From Glandiceps talaboti (Eukaryota; Hemichordata; Enteropneusta; Spengelidae): DNA of 64,000 nt. The translations under genes were made by a program, and so were the position numbers. The stretch is from the NCBI RefSeq assembly GCF_964340395.1, contig NC_135565.1, forward strand, positions 3,955,642-4,019,641, written 5' to 3'. Each line of letters begins with the position of its first letter. Position 1 is the first letter of the stretch. Below are positions 11,536-22,723 of the stretch, in pieces. The notes beneath the pieces were generated by a model, which was given only the letters and a program-made list of their open reading frames with translations, made no database searches and was not told where the DNA came from.

Positions 11536-12614
11536 ACAAACAAACGAATGATTGTAAGACAGTCAGCGACTGTACATATTAAAATTCACCCCAATCGCTA
11601 TGAAACATATCACACGTGTTTTATTTTATTTTTTACTATCTGTCGAGAATGTTATCCTGAAGACCTATATCATCTAACTTCCTATAACTTGAGATACAAA
11701 GGAAAACGGTTGAGTATAACAACACGTCGTCAAGCTTGACAAAAACCTTACAAGCACTAGTATCTAAGGTAACGACAAAACTATTGGCATTGCTACAATT
11801 CTTTAGCTTGACTACCGTTATCTTAGCAGCTCGTCGTCAAAACAGATACATTGTAACAACCTAATCATTTTCAGGCAATGCATACAAATAGATTAAATTG
11901 TGTCAATTGTACTGTGTCGTACCAGACGACGAAAATGTAGCAATGCCAAAATGTTCGTCGAGCCAGGTTATAAAATGTAGCAATGTGTTCGTTATTTATC
12001 AACTCAGACAAACAAACATAAAAAAATGTAGCAATATATATTGAATATTGAATATTTAATAGAAAAATTTCGGGTCAGACAAAATGTAGAACAAAATTGT
12101 GAAACAGGAATGGCATATCCACACAGAAACTTCTTCATTAATTAGTGGCCTAAAATAACTGAAGGTACTAACATTATTAAAATCATAGATGACGTCTGTA
12201 TACAATTCTTGCCATGTTATCATTCTAGCAGCCTGGGGTAAATTAATGTAGTCACCATGCATAATTTCATTCGAAAATCAGACATAGTTGGTAATATGCA
12301 GTTATCACCATGTTTACAATTGTAGGGTAACTTCAAAACTCAAAATAAATTTCCGTTTATAATTTACTTTCTGATGTATGTACACTGTGTGGAGTATGGG
12401 AAATCACGTGATTATACATGGAGTAACACAATCTGATGAATGTCTGACCAAGGAGAAGGCTTGATTTGCCTCACCTTCTCTTTTCTGCGTATACATCATA
12501 TGACTGCCCCCTCTCCCTCCCCTTAAGGAAGTCACCCAACAGGTAAACAAAAGAGTAAGTAAACACAGAGAACAAGTACAATGGGACGTGACATAATGAC
12601 AAAGGTAATGTCAC
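11536..12614. other. No gene recognised
   Basis: AT-rich unique sequence. The minus-strand frame at 12056-12262 has an acceptor-like CAG inside it but no recognisable product. Confidence 0.5.
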
Positions 12615-12771
12615 CTTCTTGATTAGACTGTCACTAGATTTAATAGGTATCAAGACGATTTCATCTTTGACAATCAAGCATTCACGTAAAGTTAAAATAA
12701 GAATGTGTTTGGTACAAATTAATCCCGATAGCCCATACAGTAATGACATATTCCCCTTAATGAATAACACA
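12615..12771 (-). CDS. Possible internal coding exon, unknown gene
   Basis: A 157-base open segment begins after a CTTGCAG acceptor (12772-12778) and ends AAG before GTGACA at 12614. After one leftover base it reads 52 codons. The peptide is hydrophobic in its first half (SLLYGLSGLICTKHILIL) and more polar near its end (IPIKSSDSLIKK), consistent with one possible membrane segment. No family is recognised, and the acceptor has only a modest pyrimidine tract. It could belong to the gene starting near 21135 on the same strand, but nothing proves that. Confidence 0.2.
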
Positions 12772-13813
12772 CTGCAAGACTAGTGCTTACTTGGAGGTGG
12801 ATGGCAGCAAGACAAATATCCAACAAATGAGTTTACTTCAAAACAAAATGTCAACGCAAAGATTTAACACGTGACGCTTTTGACGCTTTGCCACCCACTA
12901 CATCCTCGTAAAGAGACAAGTAGAGAGAAGGACACATCATATTTAAAATAAACAAATGAGGGACATGTAATCTTATTTAAAAAGTACAATTTTCATCGTT
13001 CCAATTGTGATGAGGTAGCCTTAGAAATACACCAAGTCTCCTTCCAGTGAAAAGCTGTTGTGCAAGAGTCTTTGCTGTATGCTGTATGGTGTGAGATTTG
13101 TTGTCCCTCCCTGTGTAACTGACTGTTTGGTAACGCTTGATAGTTTAAGATCCGGAGTAGAACAACAATTACCTACTCCTCAACTATATTACAGCAATAG
13201 AAAAACAACTGAAAATGTTTGATATCAAATGGATACGCAATGACGAAAATCACGTGACGACTCGACTTTTCACAGATTGTCCATAGATGTTTTCATATGT
13301 AGTACTACGAAGAAATTTTAAATCTCAATTTATCCCAAGAAATATATATATTTGTTTTCAAAGTATTATATTAATATATCATTACATTATTCGATATAAT
13401 TTAATAAGTTTGTAGTTACACTCCCTCAGATTGAATCCAAAAATTTAAAAAGCATGAAATGTGCACAAATGTCCTTTAAAGTAATTTTTATCCATTATTT
13501 TAAATAATGCACACTTCGATGTGCTCTAAAACATGCTAGAGTTAATCATTTTACAATTAAAAAAAATAATTTTCGAATAAAATATTACTTTGATATTTTG
13601 TTCTATATCGCTCGGTGTAGGATTTATTTACTCAACCAAGACTCAAATGTTTATGAAATTCCATTATGATAATATCAGCTGCTCTAACTGTAACTGGGAT
13701 GTGTTTTTGTCCACCACACAACCAACAAAATCTTTACTGAATACTGTTAAAATACCAATAATTAGACATTGTACGTGTCATTTAGAGGTCTGTTTTATCT
13801 ATAAGTAGAACGA

Positions 13814-13990
13814 GTAACACTGAAGTATTAAAGTACTTTCTCTATGTGCTACACTAGTTTATAGCATTCATATTACAACAAGTAACACTGAAGTAAAGCA
13901 CTGTCTCTATGTGCTACACTAGTTTATAGCATTCATATTACAACAAGTAACACTGAAGTAAAGCACTGTCTCTATGTGCTACACTAGTTT
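13814..13990. repeat. Tandem repeat, three units of about 65-68 bp
   Basis: Three head-to-tail copies begin GTAACACTGAAGTA and end in TTTATAGCATTCATAT. The last 16 bases of the unit are also the outer end of the adjacent foldback element, so the array looks like reiteration of the element's flank or end. Confidence 0.9.
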
Positions 13991-14125
13991 ATAGCATTCA
14001 TATCAAGTGTAAAAGTATACTGTTTCAATTGGTTTATTTACAAGCCTAGCATGTGGCCTTTCTAATGTTGTCAATTAGTAAATGAAACAGCCATATATGC
14101 TTTTACACTTGATATGGATGCTATA
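13989..14125. mobile_element. Small foldback element (terminal inverted repeats about 40 bp)
   Basis: The left arm TATAGCATTCATATCAAGTG continues AAAAG. The right arm is its reverse complement with about two substitutions and a 5-bp insertion, and both arms extend into CTGTTTCA. The loop is about 55 bases. The size and structure fit a MITE or foldback transposon without coding capacity. No second copy was seen in this window. Confidence 0.6.
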
Positions 14126-14164
14126 CACGATTGTGGTACATTATTCTACATACAAATTTGAGGG

Positions 14165-14385
14165 CGCTTGTTTTTGGGTGCGGCCCTTAAATTAATTTAA
14201 ATGGATTGCACTGCTCTACAAATATAGTTACCCAGGGGGCGATTTAATACTATGTTGGTGCAAGATATTACGATTAATTTTATGCATTGTTTTGCATTAA
14301 GTGTTTGTGTTTTTATCTGTGTAAATTGTCGTTTTAATTTCCCCGTCGTGGGATGAATAAAGTATTCTGTTTCTGATTTTGGGTT
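14165..14385 (+). mobile_element. Non-LTR retrotransposon 3' end (LINE-like)
   Basis: The segment ends in AATTTCCCC, GTCGTGGGATGAATAAAGTA and TTCTGTTTCTG. A CCCC...GGGA element followed by AATAAAGTA and a short-repeat tail is the characteristic end of many animal LINE 3'UTRs. No reverse-transcriptase coding is visible upstream, so it is a short 5'-truncated copy, inserted next to the foldback element. Confidence 0.45.
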
Positions 14386-14452
14386 TATCTAACCAAACAG
14401 TTTCAAAACACGTTATAGTTGCAGCTAGTGCAGGTAGACAATTTTGTTGAGA

Positions 14453-14480
14453 CTCAGACCACTAACGTTAGTGGTCTGAG
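14453..14480. repeat. Perfect 28-bp palindrome
   Basis: CTCAGACCACTAAC followed with no spacer by its exact reverse complement GTTAGTGGTCTGAG. The flanks (GTTGAGA on the left, GTTGAGAC on the right) are a short direct repeat, as might be left by an insertion or a template-switch event. Confidence 0.9.
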
Positions 14481-14739
14481 GTTGAGACGAGTAAAGCCGT
14501 AAGGTCTATGTATTAGTAGATGTTGATTATGTAAGGGATTATCTGATTGAATAGTTTGAACAAATAACGACCAATCAGGTACACCTAATTAATTAAAATA
14601 TCAATGATTATCATGTTTATTATCCTTGTCTAATATCTCGTCCCATTATGTAAAACTCACACGACCACTTAATAATCACCCCTCGACATACCATGACTAG
14701 ATAATAATGTTGATTACAAGTTCATTAAAAGTGTAAAGT

Positions 14740-14925
14740 TTCTGAGCTGATAAGCGAAGTCACGCAGGCTAGGCGAGCAAACCGACCCCGGGACCTCGCT
14801 CGAGGTTCTGCATACATTATGTGACTGACAAATAACCACTTGTTGCACAATCTAGACGGACACTGTGTACGTACGCAGACCACACGAAGCGGGCGGAAAT
14901 GGCACACATGAGCAGACAACAAACA
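14740..14925. other. Short CpG-richer island
   Basis: This segment stands out from AT-rich flanks through CpG-containing stretches (CGAGCAAACCGACCCCGGGA, CCTCGCTCGAGG, GAAGCGGGCGG). It contains overlapping open frames on the minus strand but no recognisable product. An exon or promoter fragment is possible. Confidence 0.25.
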
Positions 14926-14929
14926 TATT

Positions 14930-16230
14930 CATGTTATTCCCCTATGTCCTAACTACAGCAAAACTCTATTTGGCCAACAGTGTGGTTGACTGACAAGTAA
15001 CGTTCCCCTTTGTGACGAAGATGTGGGAGAGTGAGAAACGGAAGTGACACATATAAAGCAGAGGACACAATAATGGTTCATTATCTCAAATTAATATTTA
15101 TTTCTATCTCCTTTTTGTCTTCATGCTACTTGACTTCTCCATTATAATTTTTGGTTTCAATTTTCTATCGTAAAAGTTGGCGATCATGTCATTCATATTC
15201 TCAGACTTTAATATCTCAATAATATTTAAAGTACTGTCCTACTGAAGAAGAGAGTGTTTTTTTTTATCATGTAGACTACCCCATGTTTTATTCTCCTCCT
15301 ACCCCCATCCCCTCACAGCATATTTCAAAGTAAAGAGATTCTAAAGCAAACTAGACTGATTCAGAACGAATTAAAAGAAACCATACTCGTGGTAACTAAC
15401 AAGCAATGCCAAGTCCCAAGATAGAGTCTGACCGAAAGTGATAAATAGAGACCAACTGATCGTCACTTTATGGGATTCAGACTTCACTAATAATATTACA
15501 TGGCGTTGATCACCAATTTCACATTGTGTATGTGTCAAACCTGGAATTTAATTTGCGAGGGTGCATATTGGGCTTACCAACGCTTAGTCACGATTTCACT
15601 GAGGGGGTTACAACTTACAAGTGTGCCGAGTTTTCTTAATAACGAGTTCATTAGTGTGGGTAGTGGGGTGTGATTGGTTATTACAAGCACTTGCACGTTA
15701 CTTTGTTAGGTACAATAATTTACTCATAATATTGTACACTCTGTATCGCATCTCCTGTGGATAAACGTATACTTGTAGAAAATATCGTCCACCATAACAT
15801 TAACAGATACCGTGTTTTTTATCAATAATTATAACTTACAACTTTTTAGTAATTATATTTTTGGTTCTTTGAGGAACTGAAATATACCAGTTGGAGCTAG
15901 TACATGTTTAAGGGAAAAACGACTTGTAATTGATTGTGAGATACGGCTAACTGTAGACCACCTAGTAGGAGTGTATGCATTATCATTAATGAGCACACTG
16001 TACAATTTCACAGAACACTATAAAAATACTTGTCCACACACGTTTACAGTACCTATAGGTCATCTCGATTTATGACTATATCTATCCGAATAATGATATT
16101 AACGTTGGGATTCATTAGTTATAACTTGATAGCGATGTGGTAGCCCAACCGAAATATTGCGTTTTACTTTATTTTATAGGAATTGGCAGGAGGTTGTTGG
16201 TAAACATTTCCACTTGTTGATTGATCCATA
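14930..16230. other. No gene recognised
   Basis: AT-rich unique DNA. No frame of note and no repeat array. Confidence 0.55.
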
Positions 16231-16531
<301 letters not shown>

Positions 16532-16747
16532 GGATATAGATCATTTTGATGATGGTTGTCTATAATTCGAAAACGTTATGTTAGATCGAAACATTTTTGC
16601 AAACATGGTTTGAATAATCGTCATTCGGAAATGGCGGGAAAATAACTCTTGGAGCTTTAAGAACGGAAATGGGTGTTGTTGACAACATCATCCCCAACGT
16701 CAAGGTACACGATAGAGGTTATGAATGAATCTATATATTCTTTAACC

Positions 16748-16905
16748 GTTACTTTGGCACTTAAGACATCGTTCCGTCACTTTCAAATTGGCACTTAAGA
16801 CATCGTTCCGTTACTTTGGCACTTAAGACATCGTTCCGTTACGTTGGCACTTAAGACATCGTTCCGTTACTTTGGCACTTACGACATCGTTCAGTCACTG
16901 CCACT
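16748..16905. repeat. Tandem repeat, 28-bp unit, about five copies
   Basis: The unit GGCACTTAAGACATCGTTCC plus GTTACTTT is repeated, with one unit lengthened by a few bases. A diverged sixth copy (GACACTTAAAAAATCG) lies about 90 bp downstream at 16990. Confidence 0.9.
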
Positions 16906-17101
16906 ACTTGGGGAAACTGTTAACAATATTCCTTCTATCGTACAAGATAAAAGTGCTAACTAAATGTATATATTCACCTAACCATTACTCTGACACTTAA
17001 AAAATCGATCGTTCAGTCACTCCCACTTGACTTGGGAAAACAGTCACGCACCAATACTCTTATATTCAAATGAATAGTAATTCTTTTCTTTTTCCTCCTA
17101 G

Positions 17102-17244
17102 GCTCGTTCGTGTTTACTCCGATATACAAAAAGACACAACTGTTGATGAGCTCGGGCGACCTTCCTGGCCAGACACGGGCTAATTATAGCTTCATCAGAG
17201 ACTTGCTTATTCCAAATCTACAGTTGAAGTCTGCTAGCACATAA
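17102..17244 (+). CDS. Possible 3'-terminal coding exon, unknown gene
   Basis: One of the strongest acceptors in the window precedes this segment: a long pyrimidine run (TTCTTTTCTTTTTCCTCCTAG) ending at 17101. After two leftover bases the frame reads 46 codons to TAA at 17242. The peptide starts SFVFTPIYKKTQLLMSSGDL and ends LKSAST. A second frame (starting LVRVYSDIQKDTTVDELG) is open for only 27 codons, so the longer one is preferred. No family is recognised. A 16-bp tandem repeat begins right at the stop codon. The first, third and fourth exons of such a gene were not identified. The splice signal is good, but the short length keeps confidence low. Confidence 0.35.
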
Positions 17245-17300
17245 TACAGGCAGACGACACATAATGCAGACAGACGACACATAATTAACGCAGACGACAC
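17239..17300. repeat. Short tandem repeat around GCAGACGACACATAAT
   Basis: Three copies of a CAGACGACACAT-containing unit of about 16-20 bp, with small insertions between them. Confidence 0.8.
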
Positions 17301-17520
17301 ATTTTCAATAACCAAACCACTTTACTCGGGACAAATTCTCTCAGGATACTACATAACATAGAGAGAAAGTTGTCATTATCCAACTCCTTAATTTAATTTC
17401 TATCATAAAGGAAGGGTATACCGTTAGGTTGGACTTTTTTCAACACGGTCAATTTTGACCTTAATTTTGACAATAACGATGTATTTCTCCTAAAATAACT
17501 TCGCTAAGCGACATAAATAT

Positions 17521-17573
17521 TAAAACAAAACAAAACAAAACAAAACAAAACAAAACAAAACAAAACAAAACAA
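17521..17573. repeat. (CAAAA)n array
   Basis: About ten CAAAA pentanucleotides. Confidence 0.95.
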
Positions 17574-17775
17574 TAACATTGCAACTTTCCAACAGTAGTC
17601 AGAGCATTACGTTTTCATAATTTTGTTCACTTATCGCCAAAAATAAGAGTTGGTCTAGCCTAAATTTATTCAAATTTCATTTGTAATCAAATATTTACTT
17701 AATTTACAACAAAACTTGGCTACACTTTCTCTTTAATACCCAGATAGAGAGAGCTCTATATAGAGAAAGTAAGAG

Positions 17776-17777
<2 letters not shown>

Positions 17778-17808
<31 letters not shown>
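17778..17808. repeat. (GT)n array
   Basis: About 15 GT dinucleotides, potentially Z-DNA forming. Confidence 0.95.
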
Positions 17809-17809
<1 letters not shown>

Positions 17810-18139
17810 GCATCTTCGTCCCCAGCCAGTATCTTGAGACATGTACATTCTCAAATACTACTCAGTTCCTATAGTAGTCTTACTTGCTGATTGATCTGAC
17901 AATACTCAAGGGATTAATAAGTTCCAATCTGAGTGTCATCGATCACTGATTTACCTTTGAGAACGTAACATTTCTATTTTTAGGACATCGTTATCAACTA
18001 TCGGTCTGTACTAGTGTAACTCTTTGAATAAACCATCTAAAGTATTCTGAAAGAAATTTGGAATATTCCGGAAATTGTTTTACAGATTTTAAAGAAAATC
18101 CAGACGACTCACACAGAATGCACTGAGGCAGTAGTAACT

Positions 18140-18880
18140 TTAACGCTTCAGAACTTTTTAATGCCAATTCGTCGTTTCGACGCAAACGTTGTGAGACCAA
18201 CTATTCCAAACTTAGATGACTCCAAAATATGCTTAATTTGCAAAACGTTTGAAATTTTAGCGGTGGTTAATGATTTTAGCGCGACAGCCAGTGACAGAAA
18301 TCAGTGCTGTAAAGTATCCATGACAACAAAAGTTGTTGGATCTACCAAATACTCGTTATGAAGTTTTGTTGTGATTTTGGCGGGAAAGTCGGTTACAGAA
18401 ATTTAACGATATGCACCGAAAGTATTGATTCAGAAGACAAAATTGTTTAATCTGTCAAAGATTACTACTGAAGTTTTAACAGCGGTCTCTTTTAGCATGA
18501 AAGTGGCAGATATTAGACGATGCTCGGAAAGTATTTGGCACAACTAAAAATTTTGAACCTGCCAAAAGTATGTCTAAAGTTTTAGAGGGATTAGAGATTC
18601 TTGTACGAAAAGCAATGACAAAAATTTAGACGACATACTCTAAAAAAAATGACAACAAAAATTGTCGAATCTGTCATCAACAATTCCTGCTCGTTCTGAA
18701 GTTTTACCTGTCTTATATCTTAGCGCGAAAGACAGTGTTAGAAACCAGACAGAGGACAACACAAATTGTTGAATGTGCCAAAACATTTACCCGTTCCAAG
18801 ATTTTACCGGTCACCGTGATAAGAGGTTTAAGCGCGAAAAAATTACTGTCGAAATGACAGAAATCAGATTAATGCACCAG
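18140..18880. repeat. Ancient degenerate tandem repeat, period about 120-135 bp
   Basis: A recurring word order, roughly: GAAGTTTTA, TTTTAGCGCGAAAG, CAGTGACAGAAAT, ATGCACCGAAAGTAT, then ACAAAATTGTTGAATCTGTC. It recurs five or six times with many substitutions and indels. Examples of the GCG-AAAG/GACAGAAAT pair are near 18278, 18380, 18490, 18725 and 18833. Unlike the other arrays here it is strongly diverged, so it is much older. Confidence 0.65.
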
Positions 18881-19823
18881 TATGTTGCATGGTTCAGAAC
18901 ACTAGCTCCGTTTGATACAACCACTAAGAAACAAATAAGAAACTACACAGTCCATACTTTCAGATAACAAGATTACAATTTCTTGCTTCATTAAGTCTGA
19001 ATAAAATAAGCCATGTAAAGGTACTGAAACTAAAAGCAGACACACGGGCGCCCAAGATTTGACGCCTGCAGCGGCATAGTTCATTTCAATTATACAAAAT
19101 GTAGCAAAACATGAAAATTTATTTCTTTCAATTTTGCTATCGTAAAGAGTAGTCAGTGCAGTTTTGTATTAGTTTCTAAGTGGTTGTTTCATACAGAGCG
19201 CTAGTGAACAGTAACTTGCAACTCGCTATATATCATGACTCATATTTTAAATATTACATCAGTGAATTTCGATTCTAGCAATCATTACTTACCCATTCCC
19301 CCATCACATGTACATCTTTTGTAACAATTAATAAGCTTATTACTAGACATGATACTTCAAGATCATTTGTAGAAACAGCTCTGTATATAGTCCGAAGATA
19401 ACCGATCACTACACTCGGTTAATGCTGTTTCCCAATTAAAAACACTCAGTTGAGCTTAACATCTCCAAAAGACATAATTACTGCCACAAGTTTACCGTTA
19501 CACATACTGGCTCATTACTAATTAGCTCACTAATTAAGGGTAATTGTTTTCAATTACAGTCTAGATAATAATGCCACTTAGCAATTACTGTCGTGTAAAT
19601 GTTGTCTCTAGTGACAACGGTCATCAATAATAGTTTGTCTCTTTACATTGAAACCACGTTTCTGTACGTTTTGTAAAACGTGTTCCAAATATAAACATAT
19701 GCAACTAAATACTTATATCGCTCTACATACATATGTATTGAGCACTGTTTACTCCAATATATACATATCACATATACTAAGTATACATATATATATACAT
19801 ATTTATGTTGTCTCTCTGTCTGT
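18881..19823. other. No gene recognised
   Basis: AT-rich unique sequence. Only short chance frames. Confidence 0.5.
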
Positions 19824-19834
19824 CAGACCGTCTA

Positions 19835-19872
<38 letters not shown>
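19824..19872. repeat. (CTGT)n array
   Basis: A near-pure tetranucleotide array preceded by an imperfect CTGTCTGTCAGACCGTCTAT segment. Confidence 0.95.
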
Positions 19873-19874
<2 letters not shown>

Positions 19875-20061
19875 CATCTGATAGATACCATTTGAGTCTC
19901 GTCATCAGATAATCGTCTATATAAATGGCTTACCCCCCCCCCCGATCAAATCGCTAAAATGTCGACGTCTAGAACTTCACTTGAACATATACATGTAAGA
20001 TATAGTCTAAGAGTTGATATCTCGACTATCACATATATTAAAAGTTTATCATGAGTATATG

Positions 20062-20063
20062 GC

Positions 20064-20105
<42 letters not shown>

Positions 20106-20162
20106 CACTCACTCACTCACTCACTCACTCACTCACTCACTCACTCACTTACTTACTTACTA
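20062..20162. repeat. Compound (TTAC)n-(TCAC)n-(TTAC)n
   Basis: About ten TTAC units change to about eleven TCAC units and back to TTAC. The two repeats differ by one base, so a single T-to-C change was amplified inside a TTAC array. Confidence 0.95.
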
Positions 20163-20399
20163 ACCTAGTCACGATAAATGTCATGATTTGATTTCCTATA
20201 ACTCAGGGGGCAATGAACCTGATCATATCACAGTAGCTTGTGAGCTAAGATTCAATTTAAGGATTCAATACAAAACATTGGTGTCATTAGACGTTTTAAG
20301 CGAACAAGTTATTTTCACATAGTACCGTCACCTGTGGCATAGCGTATAAATACAACTACCGGGTGACGATGCTTTGTGAATCATGATAACATACCGTAT

Positions 20400-20510
20400 G
20401 AAACTAATGTGGTGTACAGGGACAATCCCTGAATCGAATCTTAGCACACAAGCGACTGTGGCCCGTGTGTGTGGGTCAGAATGTCGCATTAAAGCCAGCC
20501 ACTGCGTACG
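20400..20510 (-). mobile_element. Possible tRNA-derived SINE remnant
   Basis: Minus-strand reading gives GGCTTTAATGCGACATTCTG, an A-box-like region with a tRNA-gene flavour. About 50 bases later comes AGATTCGATTCAGGG, whose GATTCGATTC differs by one base from a B box. A small AGGGA-TTG-TCCCT hairpin follows. Spacing and order suit a SINE head. No intact cloverleaf can be drawn, so this is not a functional tRNA gene. Confidence 0.35.
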
Positions 20511-20867
20511 TAAAATTCCCGGGACTAGAAAGACTTGTTCGAATAAAGAGAATTTCGGATAAACAGGATAGGTCTACATTGTCATCACTTAGTATATTTC
20601 CTGAGAGCATGGGCACCAAATAACAACATAACCGTTGAAATAAATGTCCAAAATCTATATATTTGATCTAAATATTTATTTGGGAATACGATTTCAGCTT
20701 TTTTTCTCAAACGTGAAGGTAAATTTAGCTGCCCTCAATACATTCAACATTTGATCATATATTATATGGGGAGACAATGACAAAAACAATTTTGATTTTT
20801 GAGTGAAATTAACGTTGACGATTTTGAGCTGTACTATTGTGATTTCCATGTTTTCAAAAGTACATAC

Positions 20868-20946
20868 CTTCTGAAAGGTGTACGCCTAGAGACACAACTT
20901 CAACTTTAATGTGAAGTTGTGTCTCTAGGGGTACACCTTTCAGAAG
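20868..20946. repeat. 79-base near-perfect inverted repeat (35-bp arms, 9-base loop)
   Basis: The left arm 20868-20902 starts CTTCTGAAAGGTGTACGCCT. The right arm 20912-20946 is its reverse complement with a single mismatch (CGCC versus CCCC). Transcription in either direction would give a long hairpin RNA. It sits just downstream of the exon at 21066-21135 with respect to the minus strand, hence presumably in that gene's first intron. It could be a pre-miRNA-like hairpin, a minimal foldback element or a recent inverted duplication. Confidence 0.85.
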
Positions 20947-21065
20947 TTGACGATATCTTACATGTAGTAGTTGCATAGCTGCTCAGTTGATCACTGCTCC
21001 TCTACCTGTATGGTGCACCCTGCAAGCTTAGGCTAAACTACTAATTGATTTCTGGAAGAACTTAC

Positions 21066-21135
21066 TTGTACCGAAGACACCTTTTTTTCCATTAGCCGTA
21101 CTTTTAACTTCGGAATATTCTTTGTCCGAATTCAT
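21066..21135 (-). CDS. Possible first coding exon of an unknown gene
   Basis: ATG at 21135 has A at -3 (GACGATGA), a favourable initiation context. The frame encodes 23 residues, starting MNSDKEYSEVKST, with a lysine/glycine patch NGKKG and FGT at the end. It then meets a full GTAAGT donor at 21065 after one base of the next codon. The charged, polar start looks like a cytosolic N-terminus. A YY1-type AAGATGGCG motif on the same strand about 270 bases upstream is a common mark of TATA-less promoters and supports a real 5' end. Next exons would lie at lower coordinates and were not identified. The family is unknown. A start further upstream in the same open frame is possible. Confidence 0.42.
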
Positions 21136-21401
21136 CGTCTTTCGTATCGGTAAAATTCGGAATCTGATTTTTGTGCTGGACTCCAGACGGATTGCTAAAG
21201 GAACTTGTAAAGATGTGAAGTATGCGAAACGATTAAAAGAATGTGGCTTTGTTTGCCTATCTTGCGAACGTTTATTTTTCCAATTGTTCTGTGTAGCCTT
21301 CTTGAGACAACACACATAAATGTTTACGATTTCCGACCTTTGAGTCGACGTACACGTGTATCTTGACTCACGTGCACAGCGGGACAAACCAGTGGATTAC
21401 T

Positions 21402-21412
21402 GTCGCCATCTT
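21402..21412 (-). promoter_or_regulatory. YY1-like motif AAGATGGCGAC
   Basis: On the minus strand the motif AAGATGGCGAC matches the YY1 consensus (AANATGGCG). In animal TATA-less promoters it lies just downstream of the start site in the sense orientation, which fits transcription toward 21135. Positional inference only. Confidence 0.4.
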
Positions 21413-21449
21413 GGTATGTTCGTTCATTGTTCGTAACACCATAACTACG

Positions 21450-22130
21450 TATACTGTTTATTCTACAATCGCTCTGGTACAAAAAACGTTTATTGTAAAC
21501 ATTTTGTCTAACGGCTAGATCCTGGAATTAAGCGGATACTGCGAAGAACACGTCTGCCTGGAGGTAATTAAATCACGGAAATCGTGACAGGTGCTAATTA
21601 ATGTTGGTTTGAATCTAATTTGATGAAGTTGGAAGTTTGATGTTAATGGTATTTCGAACAATGTTAAAATTTTCCCAAATTGAAGCACAAGTATCGCTGT
21701 TTGGTACACATCTCATTCATGTACGGGTGATAAGAAGTCATGATAGAAAATGAGACCAAATATATTCAAAATTGCTTGAAAATTCAATTTTGAAACCTTA
21801 CTCGATCACATTGTCAACATTTTCCCGCGTCGTAATATATGCAATCAAATTTTAGTCCTGCACGCAGCCTCAGAGACGACCATGATGTTGACGTGCGACG
21901 CCGACCGCGTCGTCTACGCGTTGGTCAATGATGAGATTTGTCTGAAAGATTGACAGATTAAAGTTGTCCCACACCTGGTGGTGGTAAACATGGCGTGATA
22001 CCTTTATGGCCTGATTTTCCACAAGGCGCGAAATACACGAACACATGCAGAAATACCGTCGAGAGTTAGAACTTGAGTGACAAAGGAGCATGGGGGGGGG
22101 GGGCTACTCCTCTTATTTGAATATATGTGT
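21450..22130. other. No gene recognised
   Basis: Contains a G11 run near 22093 and a short CpG-rich patch at 21868-21940 with weak exon-like features (see rejected items). Confidence 0.4.
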
Positions 22131-22560
22131 CCCCCCTTTAGGGTGCGTTTTCTAGCTATTTGGTCTAAAATTGGGTCAGTTTACTTTCGAGTTGAAGAGT
22201 CTAAAACGGAGTCCACTTTACATTATTTTTTTTATTTTGTACTTTACTGAGTCATAACTGCCATTAATTGTCACAAAATGTTGACCCTCAAGGAAAATGC
22301 ATTTAGGTCTAAAACTTTCATCTTTTAAAAACCCTGTAATGGTCTAAACTGGAATATTGATTTTTGGACAAAGTGGGTCTAAAATGGGGTCTGGGGTTTC
22401 CAGCACTGGCCACACACCACTACCAGAGCTGGAATGGCCCCCTGTGGGAGCATTGTCACATCCACCATAGACTTCTCCACTGTTTATGCACCCACCAACT
22501 GGCTGTCACACACACGAATTATTTCTCCAGGTGCCAGACTACAAACGCGACCAGTACATG
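22131..22560 (+). mobile_element. Probable dispersed repeat with GGTCTAAAA motifs
   Basis: Five degenerate copies of a GGTCTAAAA-like word occur at about 22163, 22199, 22304, 22332 and 22376 (for example GGTCTAAAATTGGGTC and GGTCTAAAATGGGGTC). The last leads into a less AT-rich end containing GGTTTCCAGCACTGGCCACA. The texture is that of a transposon or satellite-derived element, but no terminal repeats were found. The class is unassigned. Confidence 0.35.
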
Positions 22561-22723
22561 AAAACCTATGTAATCAGCTTTATTTCTAGAGGAGATTACA
22601 AGTTCTGACTTTATCAATAACAACCTGAGATTTTAATTGATTAGAGTTACATAGTGGTAGATAGTAGCATGTGGCCCCCAAATCCACGCTAATTAACGAA
22701 CTCTCCATTGAACGCGTGGTTAC

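Noticed and set aside
11128-11543. Serine/valine/glutamine-rich 114-118-codon frames
   Set aside because: Three overlapping frames on the same strand are all explained by the CTGA/CCGA/AATG array.
21870-21941. Terminal-exon-like segment (acceptor CTTTCAG, 23 codons containing DQRVDDAVGVARQHHGRL)
   Set aside because: Its phase (0) does not match the nearest upstream candidate exon at 22724 (phase 1) and it is too short to judge.
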